This document shows positions 23,705 through 33,429 of a stretch of DNA of 64,000 nt, one piece after another. The translations under genes were made by a program, and so were the position numbers. The notes under the pieces are model-generated. The model made no database searches. It was not told the DNA's origin and was given only the letters and a program-made list of their open reading frames with translations. This stretch comes from Myotis daubentonii. Its lineage: Eukaryota > Chordata > Mammalia > Chiroptera > Vespertilionidae. The stretch's first letter is position 1; each line of letters starts with the position of its first letter. The stretch lies in contig NC_081850.1 of the NCBI RefSeq assembly GCF_963259705.1, positions 33,075,799 to 33,139,798 on the forward strand. Reading direction: 5' to 3'.

Positions 23705-24321
23705 TCAAATAATTTTTATTAACTTGCCTGACCCTCAACTTTTTAAATCTGTAATACATAACCCCCAAGGATGGGTTTACAAAATAGTGAATGTGAAAGT
23801 GCTTTGGTAAAACATTAGACACACTGCAAGTCAGATAATGTCTTATAATTAGTGTCATAGAAATGAAAAAAGTGGAGACTTCCAAGAAGGGAGAAAGTAG
23901 TGTTAGATGCTACAGACTTTCAGAAGAAAATTTATTTCACCTCAATTCTTGTGGTTTAAGATTTAAGAAATTAAGTCAAAAGAGTGAATCTGTTCTCTAA
24001 TTACTTAGAGTATTTGGGGAAATACCTAAAGTATTACCTATAGTTTTACCTATAGTATTTCCCAAAATATGGGGCATGTGTCCCTGGTAGTACAAGAGAT
24101 AATTTTGAATTTGACACAGTAAGTAGAACTAAATGACATAGTGAGAAAGTCATTCTTCTGTTTTTCTTAATCCTTCTGATTTATATTAAGGGAGAAAGTC
24201 TCAGTTGAAGCAAATAAGTCAGTAACATCTAACATAGCTAATCTTCCTTTTCAATAAACTCATGTTGTCAACATTATCTATCTAGAATTTAACACCATCA
24301 TATTAACTTTAAGATTACCAT

Positions 24322-24535
24322 CGCCCTGGCCGGTGTGGCTCAGTTGGTTGAGTGTTGTCCCATGCACCAAGAGGTCTCCAGCTCAATTCCTGTTCAGGGC
24401 ACATGCCCAGGTTTCAGGCTCGATCCCCATAACCTCAGTAGGGGATGTGGAGGAAGCAGATCGATGTTTCTCTCTTATCAATGTTTCTATTTCCCTTCCT
24501 CTCTCTCTAAAATCAATAAAAGCATATTTAAAAAG
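24322..24535 (+). mobile_element. Ves-related SINE (GTTGGTTGAGTGTTGTCCC type)
   Basis: Begins CGCCCTGGCCGGTGTGGCTC and ends AATCAATAAAAGCATATTTA. TAAGATTACCA flanks it on both sides (about 24310-24320 and 24535-24545), giving an 11-bp TSD. Confidence 0.9.
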
Positions 24536-24633
24536 TAAGATTACCACCTACAATACCTTCTTGATTGGGCAGGGGATACTAATTTCCAGTTACAGTAATG
24601 ACATGAAGTTTCCTTTTAAAATAAGTTATTTTA

Positions 24634-24837
24634 GCTTGGCCGGTATGGCTAAGTGGTTAAGCATTGACCTATGAATCAGGAGGTCATGGTTCAGTTCCTT
24701 GTCAGGGCACATGCTCAAGTTGTGGGCTTGATTCCCAGTAGGGGATTTGTAGGAAGCAGCCAATCAATGACTCTCTCTCATCATTGATGTTTCTCTCTCT
24801 TCCTCTCCCTTCCTCTTTGAAATCAATAAATATATAT
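24634..24837 (+). mobile_element. Ves-related SINE (GACCTATGAATCAGGAGGTC type)
   Basis: Begins CTTGGCCGGTATGGCTAAGT and ends AATCAATAAATATATATATA. The upstream flank GAAGTTTCCTTTTAAAATAA (24605-24624), plus the first part of this SINE, recurs at 26431-26551, so this locus is part of a local duplication. Confidence 0.9.
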
Positions 24838-25063
24838 ATAGAATAAGTTATTTTAAGAGGCTGTACCTCTCTTTATCTCTACATCATGAAACTTGGGCAA
24901 AAGGAAAACCAGTGTTTTCCTCCTAGCAAAGGAGGAAACAGCATTTAGGGTGATCTTACTTTATTGCCATTTCCGACAACTTTGTTGTCTTCTTGACCTA
25001 AAATCCATGAATTTGTTTACCTGAAATTTGCTTTTGTTGTTGTTGTTGTTAATACTCACGAGA

Positions 25064-25265
25064 GGATATTTTTTCCATTGATTTTTAGAGACAGTGGGAG
25101 AGAGAGAAACATTGATGTGAGAGAGACACATTGATTGGCTGTCTCCCGCACAGACTCTGAGCATGCTAGGGATGGAACTTGCAACCCAGGTATGTGCCTT
25201 TGACTGGGAATTGAACCCAAGAATCTTTGGTGTGGGGGACCAACATTGAGCCACACGGATAGTGC
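25064..25265 (-). mobile_element. Ves-related SINE
   Basis: The minus-strand element starts with its tail at GAGAGGATATTTTTTCCATT and ends with the head near GAGCCACACGGATAGTGC. Diverged, no intact TSD seen. Confidence 0.85.
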
Positions 25266-25401
25266 TGAACTTTGCATTGCTTTCTTTAAAAAAGAAATGA
25301 CACCTATGTAATTCTGGGATATTGTTGAGATTATTGTATGAAGTACTTTAAAGCCCACTGAATCAAAGTATTACCCAACATTCCTACATTGTAAATAACT
25401 A

Positions 25402-25726
25402 TCCTATATAATAAAAGGCTGATATGCAAATCAATGGAATGACTGGTCGCTATGACGCGCACTGACCTCCTGGTGGTCAGTGCACTCCCACACCGGGAGT
25501 GCCGCTCAGCCAGACGCCCTGAGCCAGGCTCATATCTGGCGAGTGCAGTAGCACTAAGGATGTCCAACTAATGGCTTAGGCCCGTTCCCTAAGACAGCAG
25601 TCAGACATTCCCTGAGGGCTCCCGGATTGCAAGAGGGCACAGGCTGGGCTGAGAACCACCACCCCTCGCCCTCCCCCACCCCCAACCCGCACACGAGTGC
25701 ACGAATTTTGTGCACCAGGCTTCTAG
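25402..25726 (+). mobile_element. HeliBat-type non-autonomous Helitron, 325 bp
   Basis: It starts with TC (TCCTATATAATAAAAGGCTG) and ends CTAG, with the palindrome GTGCACGAATTTTGTGCAC (25698-25716) just before the 3' end. It lies between A (25401) and T (25727) with no TSD, all as expected of Helitrons. Inside are CACTGACCTCCTGGTGGTCAGTG (inverted) and two complementary blocks around GGATGTCC..GGCTTAGGCCCG and CAGACATTCC. There is no Rep/helicase coding, so it depends on an autonomous element. Confidence 0.93.
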
Positions 25727-26085
25727 TTATTAAGAACTGATTAGACTTCAACCCACCTATTCTGGATTGAATTGTGCCCTCCCCTGCAAAATATATAGAT
25801 GTTGAAGTCCTAACCACCTGTGAAGACCTTATTTGGAAATAGGGTTTCTGCTGGTAGATCCATTTAAGATTAGGTCATTGGGATGTGCCCTACTCCAATA
25901 TGATTGGTAATCTTATAAGAAGAGAAGAATGACACACTCAGGGAGAAAACAGCCATGTGAAACAGGGGCAGAGATTGGAGTGATGCTATCTACAACAGAG
26001 GAACACTTGGGGCTACCAGAAGCTGGAAGAGGCAAGGAAGGAATCTCCCCTCGAGGCTCCGGGGGGAGCATGGCCCTGCTAACTT

Positions 26086-26159
26086 GTGATGCTGTTGATT
26101 CCCAGAACACTTCCTGTAAATAGTAAAAGAGCTGAACTGGCATCTGAGTGGGAAGCAAA
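26086..26159 (-). repeat. Inverted copy of 26917-26990
   Basis: These 74 bases are the reverse complement of 26917-26990 with 4 mismatches and no gaps. They lie inside the MLT1-like LTR and are followed seven bases later by another copied segment. This indicates a local templated insertion in inverted orientation. Confidence 0.9.
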
Positions 26160-26166
26160 CTCAGAT

Positions 26167-26329
26167 GAGCTGTGTGAACAAAATGGATAATTATATACTT
26201 TTTTTTCTGTTACCACTTTGTCACTTACCACATCCTGGAGATCTTTTATTTCAATAAACATCACTGCCCCTCATTTTTTTTAACTTTTACATATACAGAG
26301 TCCAATAAAGTAGGTGACTCATAATTTAT
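26167..26329 (+). repeat. Direct copy of 27376-27532
   Basis: Both stretches start GAGCTGTGTGAACAAAATGG and end TCATAATTTAT, with about 80-85% identity and small gaps. The donor-like copy sits in a longer old L1 fragment; this copy ends abruptly where the LTR resumes. Confidence 0.85.
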
Positions 26330-26430
26330 GATTCAGACATCTAGCCTCCAGAACTGTCAGGCAGTAACTTTTTGTTGCATTAAGCCACCCAGTCTGTGAT
26401 ACTTTGTTATGGCAGTCTAGGAAATGATAG

Positions 26431-26551
26431 GAAGTTTCCTTTTGAAATAAGTTATTTTAACTTGGCCAGTGTTGCACAGTGGTTAAGCATCGACCTGTGA
26501 ATCAGGAGGTCATGGTTCAATTCCTTGTCAGGGCACATGCCCAGGCTGTGG
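26431..26551 (+). repeat. Direct copy of 24605-24725 (flank plus half a SINE)
   Basis: 121 bases align without gaps to 24605-24725, about 89% identical. The match includes about 29 bases of non-SINE flank (GAAGTTTCCTTTTGAAATAA), so it cannot be an independent SINE insertion. The SINE portion stops mid-element. Confidence 0.85.
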
Positions 26552-26554
26552 AAT

Positions 26555-26606
26555 CTCCTTGATACTCTTTTCCTAACCCTCTTGACTTCCCAGAAGTAAC
26601 CACTGA
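26555..26606 (+). repeat. Direct copy of 27251-27302
   Basis: 52 bases beginning CTCCTTGATACTCTTTTCCT align without gaps to 27251-27302 with 3 mismatches. The segment starts three bases after the truncated SINE copy ends. Confidence 0.88.
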
Positions 26607-27240
26607 AACACTACCCTACATTCCTAAAATTGAAACTGAGAAAGCCTTGAGAATAACTTTCACTTTCTCTTATCCACACCTAATACTGTCTCCTATTGAA
26701 CAGTGATATAATCATTCATGTAAAGGGGAAACAATACTGTTTCTTTGCTCTCTCCTTTTTTGTAATGGTCCTTTGTTTATTTGAGTTTTTTGGATTTTTA
26801 TTTGTTTTTCACTGTCACCTTCATCTCTTACCGGTTAAGCATAAAACAGCATAATAGTAATCCTAAGGCAAACTCCCTGGGTGAGATACTCTAATGCTAC
26901 AAGGATTTTAGTATTGTTTGCTTTCCACTCAGATGCCAATTCAGCTCTTTCACTATTTACAGGAAATGTTCTGGGAATCAACAGCATCACCAGTAATAAA
27001 GTTTTTAACAAGAATGATGACTTTGGAAATTTTTAAAAATAACTACTACTTATTAGAATAGACATGTTTTAAGGCTTGTGAAAGCTTACTCTTGTATATT
27101 TAGCATCTATTATCCTTATTAAAGGGTTGTTAAGTATATTTGTTGATAAAGCTACTTTTTTTTCCTTTTTTCCATCTTACAAGTAAACAATAAATACCAA
27201 TTGTGTAAAGTCCAAAGAATATAGAATATAAAGTGTACAA
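26607..27240. other. Unassigned sequence including a duplicated block
   Basis: AT-rich non-coding sequence. Positions 26917-26990 are the direct counterpart of the inverted segment at 26086-26159. Confidence 0.4.
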
Positions 27241-27640
27241 AATGGAAGTTCTCCTTGGTCCTCTTTTCCTAACCCTCTTGGCTTCCCAGAAGTAACCACT
27301 GATAACTATTTAGTGTGTAATTTTTCCAATTTTTTCCTGAGCATTTTTCTATATGTTTCTTATAGATGTAGTTTTGAGCTGTGTGAACAAAATGGGTCAT
27401 TATATACTTTTCCTTTCACCACTTTGTCATGTTAACACATCTGAAGATATTTTTATTTCAATATGTATCACTGCCTCTCTTTTTTTTAATCTGTTACACA
27501 GTGTCCAATAAAATAGATGATTCATAATTTATTAAACAATTCCCCTATTTCTGAACATTTAGGGTTATAATTTTCACAATTAAAAAGAGTGCTAATTATG
27601 AACATCACTATGCATACATTTCATGGGACACAGAAGTATT
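27241..27640 (-). mobile_element. Old L1 fragment, antisense
   Basis: The order CAGAAGTAACCACTGATAAC, ATTTAGTGTGTAATTTTTCC, CATAATTTATTAAACAATTC, CCCTATTTCTGAACATTTAG, GTGCTAATTATGAACATC follows an old mammalian L1 3' region read in reverse. Two pieces of it (27251-27302 and 27376-27532) recur near 26.2-26.6 kb. Confidence 0.65.
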
Positions 27641-28274
27641 TACCAGGATAGACACTTAGACTCTCTGAGCCAAAGGAAATATATACTAGTATTTAAAATT
27701 TGGTGGCTATTGCCAAATTGATATCCAAGAATCTCATAATAGTATACCAATGCCCATTTCTGTATATGTAATCTCACTAACTTCTGGACATTATGAATCT
27801 TTAATTTTAGGTGATTTTAATTTCAAATCACATTCTTTCTAATAGTTCAACAAATACTTATTAAAAACATTATATGACAGGTATTGTGCAAATATTAGAC
27901 ACTCATTGGAGTGTGATACAGTCACTATGATACCTATCCTTGACTTTTTTTGTCTTTAATACATTTTAAAATAGACATAACAATATTAGATTATAAAATT
28001 CACTCATCATCTTGATCAAGGAAGTAATTATTCAGTCATATTTATATATTCTTTTGAAATTAGTTTCCCTTTACTATTTTTCTTATGGGAGAAAGTAATT
28101 TCTTTGGGAAAATACTGGTGAAATGCAAAGAGCAGAGATTTTTACTTGCTGGGGGATCTTTCTGACTTTCTGTTTCCTAGCTCCAGTCAGGGCTATTTGT
28201 GGAGAATAATGGAGGTGCTCACCTTTTAGAACTCATTTTAGGTTATAAAGAGATAATGAAGAAAACACTCATCC

Positions 28275-28276
<2 letters not shown>
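27641..28276. other. Unassigned sequence
   Basis: AT-rich, possibly L1/L2-derived (CAACAAATACTTATTAAAAA near 27850). The 24-base string AGCTCCAGTCAGGG..TTTGTGG at 28179-28202 recurs with one change at 30236-30259. Confidence 0.35.
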
Positions 28277-28315
<39 letters not shown>

Positions 28316-28316
28316 G
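28277..28316. repeat. (TAA)n microsatellite
   Basis: About 13 uninterrupted TAA units. Confidence 0.95.
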
Positions 28317-28455
28317 GTAACCTCGTAACACATACAACACACACCAATCATTCTTCAGGGGCTATGTACTAAATCATCTGAACAACTCTGAAATGGTTAC
28401 TTCCAATATCTTCATTTCCAAAGGAAGAAACTGAGGCACAGGAGAACTTTTCCAG
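28317..28455 (+). mobile_element. MIR-like SINE fragment
   Basis: TCTTCATTTCCAAAGGAAGA, then AACTGAGGCACAGGAG, matches the conserved MIR core after the microsatellite. The left part is diverged. Confidence 0.55.
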
Positions 28456-28709
28456 GGTTTTCCATAAATCCTGCCTCTTCCGGAGGGAACCCCAGAGGAC
28501 CTGGCTTCATGCCTAACTCTCCTACCAACCTACTCTACTATCTCCCTTATAGGCAATCAAGCAATAAATAGAATTTCCTTTATTATTCTTGTGTTATGGT
28601 AGAGTCTACCAAATACAGATCCCTATCCACAGAATGTTAAATATGGGATAGAAGATGACTCATTAAATTCTTAAGCTTTATATTAACATATGAAAAATCA
28701 GTTGTAGAG

Positions 28710-28905
28710 TAGTGGTTCTCAAAATCTGGTCCCCAGACCAGAAGTAACAGCACTACCTGGAAACTTGTTCGAAATGTAACTTCTTGAGCTCCAAATCAGA
28801 CCTCCTGTATCAAACTTTCAAGGTGAGGCCCAGCCACTTGTGTTGTAAACAAGACTTCCAGGTGGTTCTGATGCATGCTGAAGTTTAAGAACCACTGTTG
28901 CAGAG
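28710..28905 (+). mobile_element. MER5A-type hAT MITE
   Basis: Starts AGTGGTTCTCAAAATCTGGTC and ends CTGAAGTTTAAGAACCACTG, with GGAAACTTGTTCGAAATG inside, the order of MER5A. Confidence 0.85.
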
Positions 28906-29515
28906 AATCCAGTAATGGGTGAAGTGAAAAGAAAAGAAATAAACCAAAGAGCGTAGGTTGGCTTTCCTAATAAATGGTGATACAGAGAGGCGGTGGGGGA
29001 GGTGGGGCAAGAGGGGATAAAAGTCACATAAGGCCCTAATATAGAACCTGACTTAAGGGATGAACAAGAAAAAAGAGGTCTTTATTTCACATTGCTGCAG
29101 TTATGTGGAGGGAAGTAAGAGATGGATAGCAAAAGAGAAATTTGGAACGTTTTGCTTTATGTTATAAATTGGGCCACTTTCATGCCTTTGAAAAACAAAA
29201 CCTCAAATTTTCTCTTCAATTACTCTTGGCTATTAAATGTGTTTTTCTTTGAAAGTGTAGCTACCATATAGGATTCCCTAGACATCACATACAATGAATT
29301 TAAGTCAGATAGCATTGAGTACATTAAATACAAATCAAACAAATTCTAAAACCCCAGAATGTTAATGCTGAAGATCATTGATTAGATACCATCATCAAGT
29401 CTAAATAGTACCATGGCCTATAAGTTACAGAGGTTGCAAAGATGACACAGTTCAAGCAACATACCTGTTTCTTGTCTGGGAGGGTAAGTGTAGGAAGAGT
29501 CTATTGCATAAAAAC
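28906..29515. other. Unassigned sequence
   Basis: Non-coding, no family recognised. The GGCGGTGGGGGAGGTGGGGC stretch at 28990-29009 is a short G-rich run. Confidence 0.3.
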
Positions 29516-29532
29516 CCACAGACACTCTTTTA

Positions 29533-29763
29533 TTTTTTTTAATTTTTTAAAAATATATTTTATTGATCCTTCACAGAGAAGAAGGGAGAGAAACAGAGAG
29601 CCAGAAATATCGATGAGAGAGAAACATCGATCAGCTGCCCCCTGCACACCCCCCACTGGGAATGTGCCTGCAACCAAGACACATGTACTTGACCAGAATC
29701 GAACCTGGGACCTTCCAGTCCGCAGGCCGACGCTCTATCCACTGAGTCAAACCGGTTAGGGCC
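29533..29763 (-). mobile_element. Ves SINE with about 14-bp TSD
   Basis: A complete minus-strand Ves SINE (tail AAATATATTTTATTGATC; head end CCACTGAGTCAAACCGGTTA). CAGACACTCTTTTA occurs at both edges (29518-29531 and 29764-29777). Confidence 0.93.
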
Positions 29764-29814
29764 AGACACTCTTTTAGACAGTGAAGGCAGGAAACATATG
29801 TTTCATTTTCCACT

Positions 29815-29880
29815 GCATATCCAGTATCAATCAGAGTTTGACACATAGTAGGTGCTAAACAACTGTTGTATAAGTTAATT
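29815..29880 (-). mobile_element. L2 3'-end fragment
   Basis: CACATAGTAGGTGCTAAACA, then ACTGTTGTATAAGTTAATTAATG, resembles the L2 3' terminus. Confidence 0.55.
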
Positions 29881-30235
29881 AATGAATAAGAACATGATGA
29901 CGACTGGTGACCGAATCCTCCATACTAATAATACCGCTAAGGTACCAGGAAACAAGTTACCACTTAACTCATTGGGCAGAGAGGCCTGGATATGGAGGTA
30001 TCGCACCTTAAGGGAAGAATTTGAGTTGCAGAAATTTAGCCTGGAGAAAATGATAAGTATCAGGAGGTGTGATGAGCGATAACTTAGTTCAGCACAGAAT
30101 GGTTTTGTTCAAGATTTCCCTCCAGCCCAGCCATCCAGCCCCTGCGTTAGAATTAGGAGAGGAATGGAGAGAAAGGGCTATTATTAAGGGCATGCTAGAT
30201 AAAATATATATATATCCAGGGCCTCTGTAGGAAAC

Positions 30236-30336
30236 AGCTCCAGTCAGGGCTACTTGTGGTTCGGTTACAAAGTGCAACCAGGGAGGTACCCCACTGGAAA
30301 GCCTTGGTCTGAAGTTGTAGAAGTCAGAGCTGCTGC
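30236..30336 (+). repeat. Short segments shared with 28.18 and 33.18 kb
   Basis: Positions 30236-30259 match 28179-28202 (23 of 24). Positions 30278-30336 match 33179-33237 without gaps (52 of 59). Either these are relics of one LTR family or they are local duplications. The neighbouring 30706-30733/33401-33428 match argues for the latter. Confidence 0.6.
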
Positions 30337-30594
30337 TTCAGGAATGCTAATGTGGGTCATTACAAGAGATATAAATAACAGTAAGCACAGTTACAGCCAG
30401 GAATTAGGGCAGTGACCTTGCTGGGCTCTTTTCCAATTCACCTGGCTTGCTCCATCACCTCATTCAGGTGTGATACAATTGAGATTGCAATGTCACACCA
30501 GTCCCCTGTTTTGTTTTTCTCTATAGCACTTATTATCATTTCACGTATAATATATTTCATTTATTTATTTGTCTGTCTTCCCCTAAGTAGAAGG

Positions 30595-30690
30595 TGAGCT
30601 CCATGTTTATTATATTCATACTGTATACCTAGCATCTAGGACAGTGCCAGATAATGTGATAGAAGCCAATAAATATCTATTGAATGAATG
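30595..30690 (+). mobile_element. L2 3'-end fragment
   Basis: CTAGCATCTAGGACAGTGCC, then AATAAATATCTATTGAATGAATGAA, is the usual L2 3' end. Confidence 0.75.
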
Positions 30691-30705
30691 AACTTTTCAT
30701 TATTG

Positions 30706-30860
30706 CCCTTATATTAACTCTCGGTCCCACAGTACATTTTATTAGGTAAGTGTTATCTCTATTTTACAGACAAGAAATGAAATTTAGCCAAGTTAACTGG
30801 CCCAAAATAATATAACCACTAAGTATTAAAGTTGCTATTTGAAGCTATCTCTGCCTCCCC
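30706..30860 (+). mobile_element. MIR SINE carrying a locally duplicated block
   Basis: Reads as MIR from ATTAACTC through GGTAAGTGTTATCTCTATTT to TACAGACAAGAAATGAAATT. Its first 28 bases (30706-30733) recur with one mismatch at 33401-33428, where the rest of the MIR is missing. Confidence 0.7.
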
Positions 30861-31362
30861 ACAAAGGATGTTCTCTTAAAGTAGATGTCATTTGAGCTTA
30901 AAAAAATGGGTAGTATTAGGACCATTTTTTTTTTTTCATTTTATGATCTACCTTTATCAAGCCATCCAGAGCACGTCAGTTCCTTTACGTTATTACTTTA
31001 ACGTTATTTAACAAGTCATTATAGAAAACACACAAGCCAAAAGCCTTCTATCCTTAATCTTCTAGTCAATCACCAAATTTCCCTAGATTTTTAAAGACAC
31101 GAAAGTAAACTCATTTCAAATAACAGCACCTCCAACACCATATACGTTTGTAATGTGGTGCTCCAGCCAATTTTAAGCCTCGTGTTTGCCAGGTTTTAGC
31201 TGAAATACCCCTTACTCAGATCTTAGGTTATCAGTGTTATTGGGGCCTATTTTGTCTTACTAAACAGCGCACAGTTAAACCAATTAATGATCTAGACTAA
31301 GAAGATGGCCTAAGTGGCACGCGTGGAAACCGGACATCCTGGGGACACAGGTGAGCCCCTAG

Positions 31363-32012
31363 TTATCCCTGAGCTGAAGTCTGTGGTTTGATCTTCTTAG
31401 CAGCTTCCAGAACAGACACTAGGTTTACTTTATCTCCAAATTCCTTTTCTCAGTGCTCAGGAAGAATGCCCTGCTTTCCTGATCCCACCACAAAAACGCC
31501 CCGAGGATGAAGCCTTCGCCTCCCAGGTTTCCGGAGAAGCTTCGGCTCCGGGCCCGGACCATGAACATCATCTTCCGCTTCTGGGGGCCGTGGAACTTCT
31601 TCTTTTCATCCAGGAAGATTTCTCCTTTGAAATAAGGCTGTAAGTCCTTCACTTCGGTCCTGACCTGCTCCTTCAGCACGGCGTGGAGGGGCACGCCCAG
31701 CTCATCCAACTTGGGCTTCTGGGAGGACAGGTCCGCAGCCTCCTCTCGACAGAGGAAGCAGCCTAGCCTCCGCACAGCGATGATGACAGCCCCCTTCTTC
31801 TCCCAGAGCTCCCTTGCTTTGAAAGTCCTTGGTTCCTTCTCCAGAGTTTTCAGGTCTATTTCCTCCAGATACTCCAGGGTTGCTCGCTGGGGCTTGGACA
31901 GAAATAAGTCCGTGTTGGCCAAGAGCAGCGCCAGGGCTGCAGCCCCCAGGGCCCCCGCGCCGATGGACCACATCCCTACGGAGAGGAGGCTTGGATCCAG
32001 GAGGAAAGGCAT
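31363..32012 (-). pseudogene. PRXL2A: Processed pseudogene of PRXL2A (FAM213A/PAMM)
   Basis: The parent is a thioredoxin-fold, peroxiredoxin-like redox protein with an N-terminal hydrophobic segment. The minus-strand frame retains the start region MPFLLDPSLLSVGMWSIG, the membrane-like stretch GALGAAALALLLANTD, and the redox motif GCFLC (CxxC) in RRLGCFLCREE. It also keeps KGEIFLDEKKKF and the stretch ending KMMFM. No introns occur, so it is a retrocopy. Breaks: about 33 nt (11 codons) are missing at about 31558, a 1-nt deletion lies near 31505, and TGA at 31450-31452 falls in the original frame. C-terminal homology continues to a stop at 31363-31365. The 201-codon open frame (31425-32030) therefore ends in 25-30 off-frame residues. 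A T-run at 30926-30938 with TTTATG beside it may be the old poly-A end. Confidence 0.92.
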
Positions 32013-32265
32013 TCTCACAGACTGTGACACCCAAGATATACGGGCTCTGGGTAGAGGACAAGCGTCTGGGACTTCTCCCTTCGCGTCTGGCCCATTTTGT
32101 AACTTACATTGTTTCTTTCAAAAATTTACATTCTGTTCTGTAGCTATAACCTCCACATTCACTCCATTCTACACCAAAAGAGATTCAACATTCACCAGTC
32201 ACTTTGCCATAGTTTCTCTGTTTATCTATGAGGTTCATCCTTCAGTAGTTTCTTCAAAAAGGTTC

Positions 32266-32455
32266 AGGAGCCCTGGCTGGTGTGCTCAGTGGTTAGAGCA
32301 TCAGCTTGCACACTGAAGGGTTCGGTTCCCAGTCAAGGGCACATACCTAGGCTGCAGGTTCCATCCCCAGTCAGGGCATAAACATGAATCAACCAATGAA
32401 TGCATAAATAAGTGGAACGACAAATGAATGTTTCTCTCTCTCCCTTCCTCTCTCT
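32266..32455 (+). mobile_element. Ves-related SINE joined to an L1 end
   Basis: Head AGCCCTGGCTGGTGTGCTCA, box-B-like GGTTCGGTTCCCAGT, then ATGAATGTTTCTCTCTCTCC. It passes straight into L1 3' sequence with no AATAAA tail. Confidence 0.8.
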
Positions 32456-32770
32456 CTCATTCATGGATAATAGAGACCATTATAAACTTTTGAACAATAA
32501 TAGATACAGAGGCAGAGCTGCCTCAAACAGATTGTCAAACTGCAGCGGGAAGGCCGGGGAGGGTTGGGGGGCAGGAGGGAGGCGTGTAAGAGATCAACCA
32601 AAGGACTTGTATGCATGCATATAAGCATAACCAATGGACATAAGACACTGGGGGGTAGGGGAGGCTAGGGGACTGTCAAAGGGGGGGGGGGGGAAAGGAC
32701 ACATATGTAATACCCTTTGTAATACTTTAAGCAATAAAAAAAAAAGGAAAGTAGAGAAAAAAATCAATAA
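32456..32770 (+). mobile_element. 5'-truncated L1 3' UTR
   Basis: Matches the 3' end at about 20576-20895: GGATAATAGAGACCATTATA, CTGCAGCGGGAAGGCCGGGG, CATGCATATAAGCATAACC, CACTGGGGGGTAGGGGAGG, a poly-G run (32682-32693) and AATAAAAAAAAAAGG. It begins exactly where the SINE ends. Confidence 0.88.
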
Positions 32771-32949
32771 ATTAAAAAAGAAAGAAATATAGGGCAACTG
32801 AGCTGATTTATTAAGTTTTCATTAGTCTATACGTAAAAATGGGATAATTTTTCACACATGGAAACAATACTACTTATTCTGCAAGTCAGTGGGTATTCCT
32901 TTTGAATATTTGAATTAGTTCATTTACATATTGTCCCCTGTGGCAGTTT

Positions 32950-33350
32950 AGACCATTGTTCTCAAATCTCCCTCTGCCATGTGAACATCTGATGGGAGAT
33001 TTCCCCCATTGCACTGACATTGGGTACAATCATGTATGTGACTTGCTTTGGCCTACTGCATAAAGGCAGGCATGAGTACAGCCCTTAGTAAGTGGTCTGA
33101 CTTGGTCTCTTGCGCTTGTTGACCCACCAGGAAAAAAAAATATGCCTCAAGTAACTAATGGGATTGTGAGACATGACCCCAGGGAGGTACCCTGCTAGAG
33201 GGCCTTGGTCTAAAGTTGTAGAAGTCAGAGTTGCTGCCTAGCTAACCTGCAACAGAAGCACAACAATCCTAGCTCATTACAAGCCACAGTTTGGGGGCTG
33301 GCTGTTACTCAGATTCAGTGTATCAATAGCTGACTAATATATGCCAAATT
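32950..33350 (+). mobile_element. Probable old LTR fragment
   Basis: TGTATGTGACTTGCTTTGGC, TAATGGGATTGTGAGACATG, CTAACCTGCAACAGAAGCAC and CTCAGATTCAGTGTATCAAT resemble MaLR-type LTR text, but borders and family are uncertain. Confidence 0.4.
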
Positions 33351-33429
33351 TTTGTGTGTTGAGTGACACACATGCATGAAAACTGACTGGCAGAGTCATG
33401 CCCTTAAATTAACTCTCGGTCCCACAGTC

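Larger units (their letters stand above)
25755..26430 (+). mobile_element. MLT1-like LTR broken by a 250-bp insertion
   Basis: The left part (25762-26085) has GGATTGAATTGTGCCCTCCC, TTATTTGGAAATAGGGTTTC, CTCCAATATGATTGGTAATC and TTATAAGAAGAG. The right part (about 26330-26430) has TCTAGCCTCCAGAACTGTCA and TAAGCCACCCAGTCTGTGAT. Together these follow a MaLR LTR. Between them lies foreign sequence that is not LTR, copied from nearby (see 26086-26329). Confidence 0.8.

Noticed and set aside
30926..30938. T-run as the certain poly-A end of the PRXL2A retrocopy
   Set aside because: A TTTATG (CATAAA on the minus strand) lies beside it, but no matching TSD was found at the other end, so the link stays a suggestion only.
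31711..32316. Plus-strand 201-codon frame over the PRXL2A copy
   Set aside because: It is antisense to the retrocopy and continues into a SINE; its sequence is a mirror of the pseudogene.
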